64,000 bases of DNA from Gnetum montanum (GCA_015680685.1 MNCI01002172.1:598507-662506); one strand, 5' to 3'. Positions 1 through 11,960 are shown, counted from the stretch's first letter. Notes: generated from the sequence alone by a model not told the origin. A program made the numbers and translations.

Positions 1-1699
1 ATTGTTAACAAACCAAATTCCCTTTTTTTTTTATGGAAGGGTCTTGGTTGTACTCCTCCATACTTTCTCTTTTTCTAAGCTCTCCTTCTTTAGAAACTTG
101 CTTAATGAGCCTTTGAATTTGATGGGCTCTTAATTCTAACAATCTCCCTTGGTCATAGACCCTAAGGGTTCTCCTTGTTTCTAATTAGAGCCCATCTATG
201 TTATGGTGAAGCTACTCCCTTTGAGAATAACCATGGCCAAGACATCTATGCAAAAGAAAATAATACTAGCCCATGGTTGTGTCCAAGGGTTCATGTGTTC
301 CTTGCCACTAACCTTGGATCTGCTTTCTCAAGTTAGACACTTGAGAGTACATTTGATATTTGTCATTAAATATCTCAAGCATTGTACTTCATCTACAAAT
401 TGATTCTAGCTCCAAGGATCAATACCAACTTTTTTCTTCCTTGATAAGTGTACTGAGAAATAGCTTAATTTTTTGCTAATCATTTTCTATGTTCTACAAA
501 GTACAAGCATCGTAAACATCTTGTAAATGGTTCTACAGATCTAAATTGTATCCCCCCTCAAACGTGGAGATATTTTTCATATCCAACCACTCTATTCAGC
601 TATCTTTCACATGCCTTGTTGGAATTCTAACTACCTCTATGATGTTCAGTATGTTTCAAATAGCAAGCAAAGGCTCATCATAGTCATGGCCTCTATGATG
701 GTCATGATGCCTATGATGCCCTTTGTTGTTCCTTCTTTCATTTTGGAAAGCCTCCCTTGAATGCCCATGTCCTTAATCTTGATCATCTTAGTAGGCCTTA
801 TGATCATGATCATCTTTTTCCTACCGATCATCTCTATCATGATCACACCCTCTACAGCTTCAATTAGAGCTTGAGGAAGAAGAAGACGATGAAGGAGAAG
901 AGGAAGGAGTACTAGCATTGTAGTGCCTACCACCCCCTCTTTGATGGTCACGGCCATGATCATCATGATGCCTATCCTTGTCCCTACCATGACTCCCACC
1001 TTTGGATCCCCCATGATCACAGGATTTGTTCTTACCTAAACCAAGATTATTTATAGTGGACTATAAGTTTTGGTTCAAGCCCCCTTCATTGAGACAAAGG
1101 AAAGGAAAGTCAATGAAATGAGAAACCCTAGAGAAGGGATCCTTATTATCTCTATGATCCAATAGGAACAAGGGGTTATTGAACCATTTCCCCTTTGAAG
1201 TTGCATAACGCTTCTCTTGTTGCCAATTGATTTTGCATTACACTTCGATGGGATGATAATCCCTTGAGTCATGGTCTTGCATAAAGTATTCATCATGGAG
1301 CCCTTGGATAACGAACTTCATAAGAGTTTGGAGTAGCAACCTAGGAACTAATCAATCAAGCAACAACACAATGTTACCCTCCATATCCCTCCATCGCAAT
1401 TGGTCATCCTAGTGCAGGATGAAGGTGAAATAAGGCACATACTCATTGGGATGAGTATATACCACACAGCATTGCTAGGGCATTAGCAACTTTGATCATT
1501 CATTCATTGGATTGGAAGTGTGCTCGAACTTAGGTGAAGAATCATCCCTATGAGAAGAAGACATTTTTAAATCAGAAGAAAATTCACAATGTACTTTTTA
1601 CAATTTTTGTTAGTATCAAAATGATTATGACTTTAAGGTTCAATCCAACGATGCTAAATGACTTTTCACTAAGTCCAAGATAGCACATGAAACTAGCTA
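1..1699 (-). pseudogene. Decayed gag of Athila-like element L (runs off the window)
   Basis: On the minus strand, about positions 680 down to 420 read as a Ty3/gypsy gag core: DMKNISTFEGGYNLDL, a stop, then NHLQDVYDACTL. The same block occurs in copy C (57 kb) and copy A (15.9 kb). Upstream of it (about 1015-680) is a low-complexity stretch rich in Asp, His and Arg ending in DYDEPLLA; copies A and C have the matching DHEEPLLA and DDEPLL. Stops fall where sister copies keep sense codons: TAG where C has CAA, and TAG where C has TGG. The order in the minus direction is LTR (1722-2531), primer site, then gag, so this is the 5' end of an element continuing beyond position 1. Gag would form the particle shell, but this copy cannot encode it. 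Confidence 0.75.
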
Positions 1700-1721
1700 A
1701 AGTCCTTGGCAACGATGCCAA
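1700..1721 (-). other. Primer binding site of element L
   Basis: The minus strand reads TTGGCATCGTTGCCAAGGAC directly inside the LTR edge. This matches the TGGCGCC-TTGCC-GGGGA type site complementary to the 3' end of tRNA-Asp that is typical of Athila/Tat elements. It fixes the LTR boundary at 1722 and the orientation of the element. Confidence 0.7.
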
Positions 1722-2531
1722 TGATGAACCATACAAATCACTAGTGTTCACTCAACAATCCAATTGAATTCCAAGGACTTTAGGTTTCTAAGTACACCAA
1801 CTCTAGGAGGTGAATCTAATCATGGCAATCGTTCTCTACCCAATCACACTTGTGAAGTGCAAGTGTATGGTTAATTATAACTGAGGCATATTATTTTTAT
1901 CATTTTATATTTTATGAATTAAGTTACTAAAGAATAAAGAATAAATTAATTTTAAAGTTTAACTAACTAATTGATCTAAGAATTAACTAATATCTAACTA
2001 TTCCTAACATAAGCATCCATTCCTACTTCTTGTACATATCCTAAACACGTTTAACATTGCTAGGTTACCAAACATCAAGTGTTACTAGGATTACCAAGCA
2101 TTACACGTATGCTTGAAGTGGTTGTACTTATGTTTACTATTTAAATTATCTTAATTAACTACTTGAATTACTTAAAACATTAAATGAAATTACTTTAACA
2201 ATAAATGCATAAAGAAAATAATTAATCTAGTCCAAGTGCTGCAAGGTTTGATCAAAAAGCTTGTCTTTATTGCCACACACAATGAAGTGCTCAAGTACAA
2301 TAGTGCTCAAACAAATATCCATACACTCTTTGATTCTTACTGCAAGCATTTAGAAAAGTATTCTAACTGTTGGGTAGAAAAACTGCAAGAAGTTCATTAC
2401 AACTATGAGACTTGGTGCCATAAATGTAGTGGAAGGTACACATTTATAGGCAAAAACAAGATGCCTCATTGATGGGTACTCATCAATGGATCAAACCCTG
2501 CATCAACATGACCAAACCATATGACTCATCA
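1722..2531 (-). mobile_element. 5' LTR of Athila-like element L
   Basis: This LTR of about 810 bp begins tgatgaacc and ends ctcatca in plus orientation, so it keeps TG...CA ends. It is recognisably the same family as the LTR at 50644-51551: both share a block around ttctaagtacac, a block around cacttgtgaa, and a run around gaggcata followed by tttttatcat. A TATA box (CCTATAAAT on the minus strand) lies at 2441-2450. The body of the element extends left. The sequence to the right is a different element (H), so L probably inserted into H. Confidence 0.75.
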
Positions 2532-2539
2532 CTTAGGCT

Positions 2540-4500
2540 AAGCATATTGCTCAATTAATGCATGCCCAAGGTCCACTCATGGAGGATGTGGGTGAATTGC
2601 TATCTATTACCACTAAGAATGTTAGTGGTCTATGTGGTTATTCCCTTAATAGCATGGGGGCTAAGCCCCATGCTACTTGTGGTAAGGTAGAAAAGGAAAA
2701 AAGATCATGTGCTACAAAAAAGATAAAAAGACCATGTATTGAAGAAAATGTTCTAGCTCCTACTTAGCAAGCAAGCATTCAAAAAAATGGCAATTAGGTT
2801 CAATAAGACTATTCAAGTGGATAATGGTATGTAAATATTTAATTTTCTGGCTTTTGATTTTTATTTTTTATTTTAACATTATTTTTATTTACACTTTATC
2901 TATAAAAATGTTTACTAATTTATTTTATTTTTTTGGCTTTATTGCCATTATAGGGAAGAAATGGGAATTGGCTACCAAGGCCACTACAAAGGAAGAACAA
3001 CAATGCAAAGAAGAGAAGGAAAGAATGTCCAAGAAAGCACAAGATATTTTGGATTCCATATTAGGTGATTTGCCTTCAAAAGGAAATCCTCTGATCTTCT
3101 TAGTAAGTTTTGGTGTCATTATTATTTGTTTTAAATTTTCATATATTTTTTTTATAAATAGTATTAGCTATTATGACTCCTTCAAGGAATGAGCCTCCTC
3201 TAGAAACATCCACATCCACATTCTTCTCCTAAGCTTGGATGGAGGCACCAGACAAGATTGATTTTATGGAGGGAATGATGAATGACAAGGCTGATAGGCT
3301 ATAGCAGTTGGCTCCTGATGTTGGTAAGAAAAGTTAAAATCTTTTTATTTTTCATTTTAGTTTTTATATATATTATTTTCATGCTTTATGGCTTATGATT
3401 TTATGTTTTTAATTAGTTTTTAAAATTTTTTTATTTTCATATTTTTAAGGTTTTTAATGTTTTTTAGCTATTTTGTGTGTCATAGTTTTTAAGATGAAAT
3501 GGAATCCTTCGTGGGACTTTGAGTTCGATGAGTTCCTTAAATTGCCTCCCAATGTGGAGAACATTTCATGAAGATTGTACGAAGGGGCTAAAATTTTGTT
3601 ACATCATGTGCAAAAACATTTTGGGAGTCCCAACATTTAAAGAATTTCTTTTGGAAGTGGGTTGTGACATTGGAGAAGTAAAAAAAGGAGCCGATAGATG
3701 AGGTTAGAAGCCTAAAAGATTGCAAGGAGTTCATAGAGGCTCATGTGGCCAATACGGATTTGTTGCACACAAAGGAAATCAAGTGGTGCCACTACTAGAA
3801 TATCATCTAGGGGAAGGTTTCCCTAGCTAGGAGTAATGTGGAGAAGGCCATGTAGCTGGAGATGATGGTTCATAGAACAAAGAAATGGAGGAATTATTGT
3901 GCCTCGGTGATAGAGTGGGGAAAGAAGAAAAAAGCTCATAAGAAGCTATATAAAGTGAAAAATAAAAACTATATAAAATCTTAACATGATGCAACTATGA
4001 CACAACACACATATGAGCTATTTGTGTAGGGCATGGGTGTTGAAGACAACTTTAGCAAGTTCAAGGAATTGGTAGTGGTTATTGATTCCTCCATTCCTCA
4101 TGTCATTATCACATCTAGGGAAACTTCCATGACTTGATTTTCCCATGCTCCTCCTGAGTAGATGTGAAAAGGAGAAAGATCTTATGAGGAGTGGATCTAG
4201 GAGATATCAATTGGATCAACCAAAGTGAAGAAGAAATTATTCATAGGTTGGAGGTTGATATTCAAAGATTTCCTCCCTAGCATATTGCTCTTAAACCTTC
4301 AAAGGTTTAGGGTTGATATTCTATTTTATGTTTTATGTTATATTTTTATTTTATATTTTTTGTTATGATTGTTTTTGTTACTACATGGTTATATTTATGG
4401 CTACTATGACTACTAATGGTTGGATGTCTTATTTCTTACAAGCCGAAGTGATGATGGTGATGATGTTAGTGATGATCCTCCTCCTCCTCCTATGGCTTAG
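2540..4500 (+). pseudogene. Decayed multi-exon gene inside Tat-like element H, antisense to the element
   Basis: Several plus-strand coding stretches are separated by AT-rich segments with good splice signals: a GTATGT donor near 2826, an acceptor (attatag) near 2953 followed by GKKWELATKATTKEEQQCKE, a GTAAGT donor at 3101, a GTAAGA donor near 3323, and an acceptor (gtcatag) before 3488 followed by KMKWNPSWDFEFDEFLKLPP. One frame near 4445-4498 ends in an acidic and proline tail (SDDGDDVSDDPPPPPMA, stop). Several internal stops are present. I do not recognise the protein family. It lies just downstream of the protease end of H but on the opposite strand, the same arrangement as the antisense gene in D. 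Exon limits are approximate. Confidence 0.45.
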
Positions 4501-4989
4501 TTGGTTGTTGTTAGACTTATCATATATTCTAGTTTTGGCTACATTTTCATTACTATTTTATTTGGCTATCATAGCCATAGAGACTATGTTATTTTTATTT
4601 TATTATTATCTGTTGCATGGTGCAACTATGGCTACTCTTATGGTTTTGATTATGCTACATGTCATATTTTGGTTATATGAGGCTCTTGGCTGTAAAATAC
4701 TTAATTTATGATTTATTTTATTTTATTTTATTTAGGTTTCAAGTTTTTTATTTTTCTATTTTTTTTTATTTTTATGTAGACATAAAAATAAATTTAAATT
4801 GTAAATTGATGTGAAAATGCAAAATAAGGCTATACAACAAACTAGCAAACATAATATAATAAAGCAAGAATTGTGAAACATAATGTAAACATGTAAATAA
4901 AAATTGCAAACAAGGCTGCTAATTAAATGGCTACATCATATGTATACGGAAAAGACAATAGGCAACATATTAATCATGTAATTATTTTT

Positions 4990-5409
4990 TAATATTTGCC
5001 ATATTAGAAAATTTATAAGATTTCTGTTTCACAATTTTATATTTCCCATCCCCTTCGCTCACAATGCTAAATGGGATTTCTTCCCAAGGTTTGTTCATGG
5101 CCCTAGTGTTGTTGATTTTGGCTTAGTTGATTTTGTTATGATCCTTGGCTTCGTTTTGGGTTACAAGAGTTTCCTCCTAGAACTCCACCTCAAATCCCTA
5201 TTCAAAGTCAACATTGTTGACAAACAAAGGAATGGTGCTATCTCCATAGATAATAATTTCACCTCCCTTGTAAGGTAGATAAATTTCTTGGTGGATTGAA
5301 GAAGAAACCACTTGCAACTTCACCAACCATGGTCTTCCTAGGATTAAGTTGAGGCCTAGTATTTCTTCAACAATAAGGAAATTAGCCAATGTAGGGAATT
5401 GTTCCCTAG
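4990..5409 (-). pseudogene. Tat-like element H: C-terminal half of the aspartic protease, cut by element A
   Basis: The minus strand reads EEILGLNLILGRPWLVKLQV, then SSSIHQEIYLPYKGGEIIIYGDS. The LGRPW block followed by S-x-HQ-x-I-x-(L/F)-P-x-G-G-E-I-x-x-x-(Y/H)GD is typical of the region after the active site in Tat/Ogre-type gag-pro proteins. The frame stops being meaningful at the left LTR of element A. Removing A and one copy of the CTAG junction continues the same frame into 17871 onward (EEVKA then REQFPTLANF), so the two pieces were once joined. Confidence 0.7.
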
Positions 5410-5410
5410 T

Positions 5411-6276
5411 TGATGAGTGATGGAGGTAATCCCAATACTCTACCATACAAGTCATAGGTGTTCACAAATGACCAAATCATAATTTGTGTATGAGGCAATA
5501 TAATTATGCTAATAGTTGATGCTAAGCTTGTGATCGTTGTCTTCTTACTTTAAGTTAGTGAAGTCTTAGTGTATAGTTTAACTTACAGTGAGACATATGA
5601 TTTGTGATGTTGTTAAGCTCTAATTACTCCTAGTTGTACTCATAATGAAAGCAAATATCAAATTCTAAGTCTAAGTAATAACATAAATGTAAACCTCTTC
5701 TATCTTAATAGTAATAGGTATCAGTTCCTAGTTTACTGGTCATGTTTTAGACTCATGTAGTTATCACTGGGATTACCAAGTAAAATTACTACTAAGTGAA
5801 TCAAGCAATGCCACTACTAGGTTACTAGATAACTACACTTAATGCTTGAAACTAGTTGCACCCATTCTGCTTACTAATATCATGTAAAGGAAAGTGCTTG
5901 AAAATGTAAAGTGTTAACTAAGGAAAGCAAGAAAATTATTCTAAGACATAAAGCAAACTAAGAAATGTTGCAATGATGAAAAACAACTTCAATCATTATT
6001 GCTGCACATAAACTATATCCAAGTACAATTTACTTGAATAAATATGCCAATTAATTGTTTAACACTACACTATAGGCATTCATTCTATTATGAAAACTAT
6101 GAAAACAAACTATAAGAATCTAGCTAAGGGTTGGAATCAAAAGTTGTTATCTGTGCATCCAAGTGTTGTTATTTATAGGACTGCACAAATCTCAAGACAT
6201 TACATCAATGATGACAAAGGATGAGCTACGATATCATAGATACAATATTACATTAGTATAAAAATAAATGTTATCA
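5411..6276 (-). repeat. 3' LTR of element A
   Basis: Direct repeat of 17010-17869, with long shared stretches such as ggaggtaatcccaa and tatgctaatagttgatg. A TATA box (TCCTATAAAT on the minus strand) is at 6171-6180. Upstream of it in the minus direction, at about 6185-6255, lies the U3 motif cluster with repeated catcaatgatg and ctacgatatcat words. The right edge abuts the polypurine tract at 6277-6285. Confidence 0.85.
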
Positions 6277-6310
6277 TACCCCCATGACTATCTGGAAACT
6301 CGTCCTTGAG
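6277..6310 (-). other. Polypurine tract and conserved upstream block of element A
   Basis: The minus strand reads CTCAAGGACGAGTTTCCA, then AGTCATGGGGGTA directly before the LTR (TGATAAC). The same two blocks precede the 3' LTRs of B and C. The G-run fits the plus-strand primer of LTR retrotransposons; conservation of the block before it suggests a further signal. Confidence 0.7.
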
Positions 6311-6490
6311 TTAAAAAAAAATGAGGATAAAGTTCCTTATAAAATTGGGAGGTAGACTTGAATTGACATGACATGACTATTTACATGACTTTGAATGCTA
6401 CATTGGTGTTTTTACAAAATGACATAGTTGATAATTATTAAAAAAATACAAAATAAAACAAAACAGAAACTGAAGTAGTGTAATGTAGCC

Positions 6491-9258
6491 TTAAGTTCTT
6501 GATGATGGAGGCTCTTCCATCAACTTCTTCCCTTTGTCATCAAGCTTCTAAAATTGATATCTATTGAGTGCTTGAAACTTTTCTCCTTTCATCCTTGGGT
6601 CATGTACCATCCATGTTGATTGTGCAATGTTTGATGGTGTCGATACATCCCATGGACATGGTAGTTATGAAAACATTTTATTTACTTTCACATATCATGC
6701 TACAAACTATCTTCTCTTTTCTTCAACTCTGGCTACCTTTCTAAGTTCTTAGTAGTTATACATTCTATGTGCCAGATTCACTAGTACATCCTTTTTTCCT
6801 TAGTAGCTAGCTTTTAAAATTTCAATTTCAAAGTTTGTCAAATGGAATTTTTGTAAGGCATCTTTTCTATCAGCAAACTCTTTCTCATACATCACGTACA
6901 CTACTACTACCTATTGCTCAAGCTCATTCTAAAGTCATCCTATTGTTAACATGGCTAAGTTAGCATATCAAAGATTTGATAACCCCATGTACTCTATAAG
7001 ATCCTCTATCTATAGGTCTTTTTTTTATCTTGGCTTGGTGGACATGGGCTAAACCATCCAAGATGGGTTACCAATCTAGAGTCCAAGTAGTGATGGAATT
7101 GATCTTGGGTTTTACCATCTAGATTTCCTTCTCATTTATTTTCTTGTACATGTCCACTTAGTCCCTAAAATACTCTTCAAGCTTCTCATTTCTCTTGGCC
7201 TCATTTTGACATAGCCTTATCTCAATAGTTGACTTTTGTCTAATAGCATGTACTTCCTCCATTGAGAGTGTCCTATTTTCATGGATCAGTTTGCTTAAAT
7301 CCTAGTTGACATGAATTAATTATTCTCATAACTAATGAATACTTTCCTTAAGAATATTTTTTTTCTTTTCTACATCTATCAACCTTAAGTTATCAACAAT
7401 GAGCTTCTTGTTTTCCTCTTCCAAGTTTGTGAGAGCTTTGATGTGTGTGTATGTTTGTGCTTTAGTGACTAAGGCATTCCACATCACCTTCTTTCTTTTC
7501 ATCTCTACATGTATATTGTGGACAACCAATTGCCTCGCCTAATCAATTCTGAATTGTTCAAGCTAGTCTAGGAGACAAATTATGCCAGATCTCTTACTTA
7601 TGCTTTAAGAGCTACTAATTCATTCTATAATCTCTGCACCTCATTCTTAGCATGCTCTACCCTCATTTCAGCCATCATTGGCTTTCATTTTATGACTATC
7701 AAGTTAGACTACACTGCAATGATATTACTAGGGATATCAAATAGATTTTGCATAACTTAACTAGTCTATAGCAATCTATCCAAGACATCTTCATGTTCAG
7801 CAGTAGTCATTGAGGTACTAGCTAGCATTTGGACATTTTAGCTCCAAAGATATCAGTTGGTGGCATAATAGGGACATTGAAGGATTTCTTGATGTGATCA
7901 GTTATTATTTCTACTACTCCCGCTACATCTTGGTGCTACATAACCATGAATGTGGTGCCTTCACTAGTCTATAGAATGACTTAGAACAATGCATCATTCC
8001 CTAAAATTTATTGTTCCCAATCTTCCTCTCCTCCTACTTGTAATGATCCCTATCCACTTTTAGGTTCTAATGAAACTATGGACCTCACTGAACTTTCTCT
8101 AACTCTATAGGGATTGGAGTCCTCCCTTACTTCCTAGTTGAATATATCTATGACCTAATGCAAATGGCTCATTAATGGATGATAGTATTATGGAGAAGGT
8201 GCATCTTGTTGTTTTAGTCTATCCCCAATAGGTGTTGAACCTTTGGGTCCTACCTAATGTTGTTGACTAGTAGTTGGAATGTTACTGGCATGTGTTGAAC
8301 CTGAAGCTCCTTCAGTGCTCATTGGCTTCTCCAACTAAACTTTCTTTAGTAACACTAGTTTTGACATCTCTTCATAGGAGGTGTTCTAGGCTTTCCTTGA
8401 AACATCATTAGTGTAACCTAGAATCCTTGCTTATCTACAAAGCTTTCTTATTAGGCAAGGAAATGTTAGTGTTGGTTTTCGTACCTTATTCTCTTTGAAC
8501 CATCTCTGAATCTCTAGAAATATTAAATGTGCAATATTGGCATTGAATTTTTCCATCAATATCGTACTTCCTCTAACTACATATGTGGATACTCTCTTGA
8601 GACTCTTAGTTGGGAACGAGTGGTAAGTCTTAATCTTAAAATAGATCTTTATTTCAGCATTCATTTTGTTGTAGTCTTTGTCTTCTTCATTGTAGGTCCT
8701 TTGTAGCCACAATTTCTTGGCATCTATATCTAACCTTATGAAAATCTATGCCACATTAGCTCCTTCATTTAGAATATTGAATACCTTAGTAATTGCCTCA
8801 ATGGAGTATGGCACGAAGACTCCTTCTATCTTTATTATTACATCCTCCTATTTTTTCCACCATAAATAATATAACTCTCCTAGGTACCATTCTACATTAC
8901 TAGATAGTGTTGGCCATAGAGGAGATGCCTAGAGTTGCATTCTTATAGTTTTTGGAGCAAACTCCATGAATGGGCCAAAGTTTAATTCCATGATGACCAT
9001 GGACATGATGGACTTTGCCTGGATGGCCTTTAGGCAATCATTAGATAGCATGAGATTGTATCCTTGTTCAAGTGTTAACAGTGCTTCTACTTCTACTTGT
9101 GATGATTGTTTGGTGATCGGAGTTTGTTGCTAAATGTTGAATGATTAAGCCTCTTACTCAAAATTTTTAGCTTGTATGGTCTGATCTCCTGCTTGGCTTC
9201 TTCCACAGTCTCTTAGTCTTTTGCTACCTAATTGTAAAGGTCCTTTAGCTAGGGCCAT
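6491..9258 (-). pseudogene. Envelope-position accessory ORF of element A (plant transposon protein-like, coiled coil)
   Basis: The start ATG (9256-9258) is preceded on the minus strand by TGATTGTAG, an NAG acceptor, as in B and C. The middle (8712-8431) reads YFKIKTYHSF, STYVVRGSTILMEKFNANIA and KPTLTFPCLIRKLC. This matches the C-terminal half of the putative plant transposon protein family (Pfam PF20167, from memory): a lifetime-of-helices region ending in PFP-x-LI-x-x-LC. Downstream (about 7530-7330) is a charged Lys/Glu-rich segment predicted to form a coiled coil. The end is MEEPPSSRT and a stop at 6491. It occupies the place of the env-like gene of Athila elements. Its function is unknown; I see no clear signal peptide or membrane anchor. 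The copy contains many stops and probably an indel. Confidence 0.65.
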
Positions 9259-9589
9259 CTACAATCATAGAGAGTTTAGGATTACCAAAGTATTAAAATT
9301 GGTTCTTAACTATTTATGATCCTTCTCGTACTCTTGGTTTGATCAAGTTCTTATCTTATCGTAATTGCAAAGTTAGAAAAATTTCAAAAAGAAACCTTTA
9401 AGTGTTATATCTCTAATTATTATGACCTTTCATAGTTATCATTTCCTCATCTATTGTACCCTTAGATGGTTGATATGATTAGGAGAATTAATGAAGTCCT
9501 TTAGCTTAAATTTGATTGGTTATTTATGATATTCTTAATTGCATCTTTATACTTACCCTAATAATATCTTCCGAGCATTAGGAAATTTT

Positions 9590-9865
9590 GGCTTACTTTT
9601 CCTTAGTTATGTGCAATAGACTCCCCCACAACTATGTTGAGCACTTCAAGATCAACAAGGTTCAAGAACTTCTCAAATTGAAGTTGCGATGAGGAAGTTG
9701 TGGCATTGGGAAGTTTGTTTGCCAAAGCTCAAAAAAATAGCAAAAATTCCTCTTGCTTTGAAATGGTAGAATGAAAAAAATTTCTAACCCCCATGCCTAT
9801 TTATACTATTTTTATGTATGCAACGTCATCGATACAACATCATAGCTACGATGTCACCCTTAAAA
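9590..9865 (-). promoter_or_regulatory. Internal promoter-like module before the accessory ORF of A
   Basis: In the minus direction this contains a motif cluster (9821-9859, words such as catcgatacaa and agctacgatg), a TATA box AGTATAAATAG (9797-9807) and then a G-rich tract AGTTGTGGGGGAG (about 9620-9635). The cluster words resemble those in the U3 of the LTR of the same element (catagatacaa, agctacgat at 6225-6245). It lies about 540 bp upstream of the accessory ORF start. Confidence 0.45.
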
Positions 9866-11080
9866 ATTTCAGATTTTTGATAATTTTTTATGGAAAAAAT
9901 AAGTCAATTAGATGACTTGGAAGACATAGAGATTTTCGCAAGGATTATGGATCATAGATGATGCTTGAAATTCAAAACTTTGATGTTTGAAAGTCACAAG
10001 GAAGGAATCTTGGGCAACAACAGCTTATTGGGTGTATATGGGATGGATTGAAGATTTGCAATAGATGGATGGGTTATCAGACTTTTTGGGAAGTGTTATT
10101 TGAGTACTAAAGTGTTTGGAAGCACAAGATGATGTGAAATTACTCAAGTATGAGGTACAAGAGTTATATAAGTGGATCCTTCCCAAAGTAGGCTTCAGTC
10201 CTTAGTGCCCTTGTATAAGCACATCTAAAAGTATCTATAGGCAGTTAAGGATTTGAATGTAAGACATACCTATCTAGAAAAACACACATGTTAATATTTC
10301 CAAATTGGAAAAATAACACCATATTATACAAAACCATAAAGTTATGACTAAATATACCAATGAGGTGAAACAGAATGTAGAAGGAATTGCAAAAATTGAG
10401 ACGTGAGATGTCTTACCATAGGCATAATGAATCTTTGTGTGTGATGTGTGATAAAGATAATCATTAGCCTTTCCATCCAAGATTCAAACCAAGTCACAAC
10501 CACTTTTTGTGACATCACATTATATCATCCCCAAGACTAACAATCATAAGGTTACCACTATTGCAAAGAGTATTACCATTTGACAATGTAGTTCAATAAA
10601 GGAGTTTATTAATAGCGCATTTTTTTTATTTTTTAGATTTCTGAGAAGCTTCCTACCTTCTGGAATGGGTAACATGTCTCTACAGTGGGACCCCCAAAAA
10701 TTTTATTTTGTGTTGTTATTTTATTTTTATTATGTCAACCTTACCAAAGGACTACCTTCAGACATGGGTAACATGTCTTTCTAGTCACATGATAAGTTAG
10801 GACTTAATCTACTCTTACTTTCATTTTTCATTAGAACTCAAGAAAATAATACACCATTAGCAATAGGATAAAACTCACAGCAATAGTCCTAGATCCCACA
10901 AGTCCCCTTCATGTCATACCCTTTTTATTCCCACTTGGTTCTTCGCTCTTCTATCCAAGCATAATGATCATGAGTTTATTCTTAGTTTCATTGTGAAAAT
11001 AATATCATTATGGCCATAGTAATGATCCTCATATGGGCTACAAGACTATTTTCTTCTAAAAGGTTGAGATTCATAAGTCA
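9866..11080 (-). other. Non-coding spacer between integrase and accessory ORF of A
   Basis: No coding frame is convincing here. Blocks are shared with B (about 55200-56300) and C (about 58600-59060). One is ACTAGAAAGACATG, then a few bases, then CCATG and CTGAAGGTAG on the element strand. Another is the block near 10930-10970 that matches C near 58795-58860. Conservation between three copies shows this spacer is a regular part of the family rather than a later insertion. Confidence 0.55.
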
Positions 11081-11960
11081 TTCTTTTTGGGCTATGCTTA
11101 GGTCTAGGTTAAGTTTATTGGTAGTAGCTAGAGTTTGTAGCTCCACCTGGATTGGGATCATAGGTAGTTTACCGTAGACTAACTTGTAGGTTGAATATCT
11201 AATGGAAAGTTTCCATGTAATTCTATAGGCCCATAGAGCATCATCTAATTTAGTGCTACAATCCTTCCTAAATCAACTAACAGTTCTAGTTAATATTCTT
11301 GTAATTTCTTAGTTAGTTACTTCAACCTAATCATTTATTTGTGGATGATATGGTGTGGTCAATTTATGGTTCACCACAAGCTGAGATGAGCATTCTTGAT
11401 ACTTTGAATATATTTACCACATGTTGTTGAAAAAACTTAGCAATTGTCTTTACTGTACAATCCTTAACCATAGCTACTTCTACCCAATTTGTACAATAAT
11501 CAATGGTTACTATGATATAAGCTTTCCTGTTTTACATTAGCGCAATGGATGAAATCAATTCTCCATATGTCAAATGGTTCTAATGGCTAAATTCATTATT
11601 GTGGCCCTGCATTCCTAGTTGTTATTCCTCCATCACATTAACATCCCTCACAAGATTAGATAAAGTTATGTGCATCTTGAAATATGGTACGCCAAAAATA
11701 GCCTACCATCATCAACTTAAGTGTTGTCCTACGCCCAACGTAGTGACCACCACATGGTCCTTCGTGTGCCTCCTATAGGACCTTATGTTGATTATCTTCT
11801 AGAACACACCATCGTACTAGTCTATAAACATAGATCTTGTAAAGATTTCCATTTATCTCCATATATCTTGTTACTTTATAGAGGAAATATCCTCTTTGTC
11901 TCCTACTCCACTCAACAGGAAGTTCTTGTGTGGTTATGTAGGAAATGTAATTAGTAGCCC
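11081..11960 (-). pseudogene. Integrase of element A (decayed)
   Basis: The minus strand near 11540-11440 reads AYIIVTIDYCTNWVEVAMVK, then TVKTIAKFF. This is the catalytic-core segment of Ty3/gypsy integrases around the first catalytic Asp (usually V(A/V)VDY-x-(S/T)KW-x-E). The rest is broken by stops and shifts. It follows RNase H directly, the usual gypsy order. Integrase would insert the cDNA into the chromosome. No chromodomain is visible, in line with an Athila/Tat-type element. Confidence 0.65.

Noticed and set aside
646-1020. Minus-strand open frame rich in Met and Ile
   Set aside because: It is a frame shadow of the Asp/His/Arg-rich N-terminal part of gag in element L; the neighbouring frame joins DYDEPLLA and the gag core.
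4313-4711. Plus-strand open frame of 132 codons with apparent membrane segments
   Set aside because: The hydrophobic residues come from T-rich sequence read in this frame; another frame gives an acidic/proline tail with stop that fits the upstream exons better.
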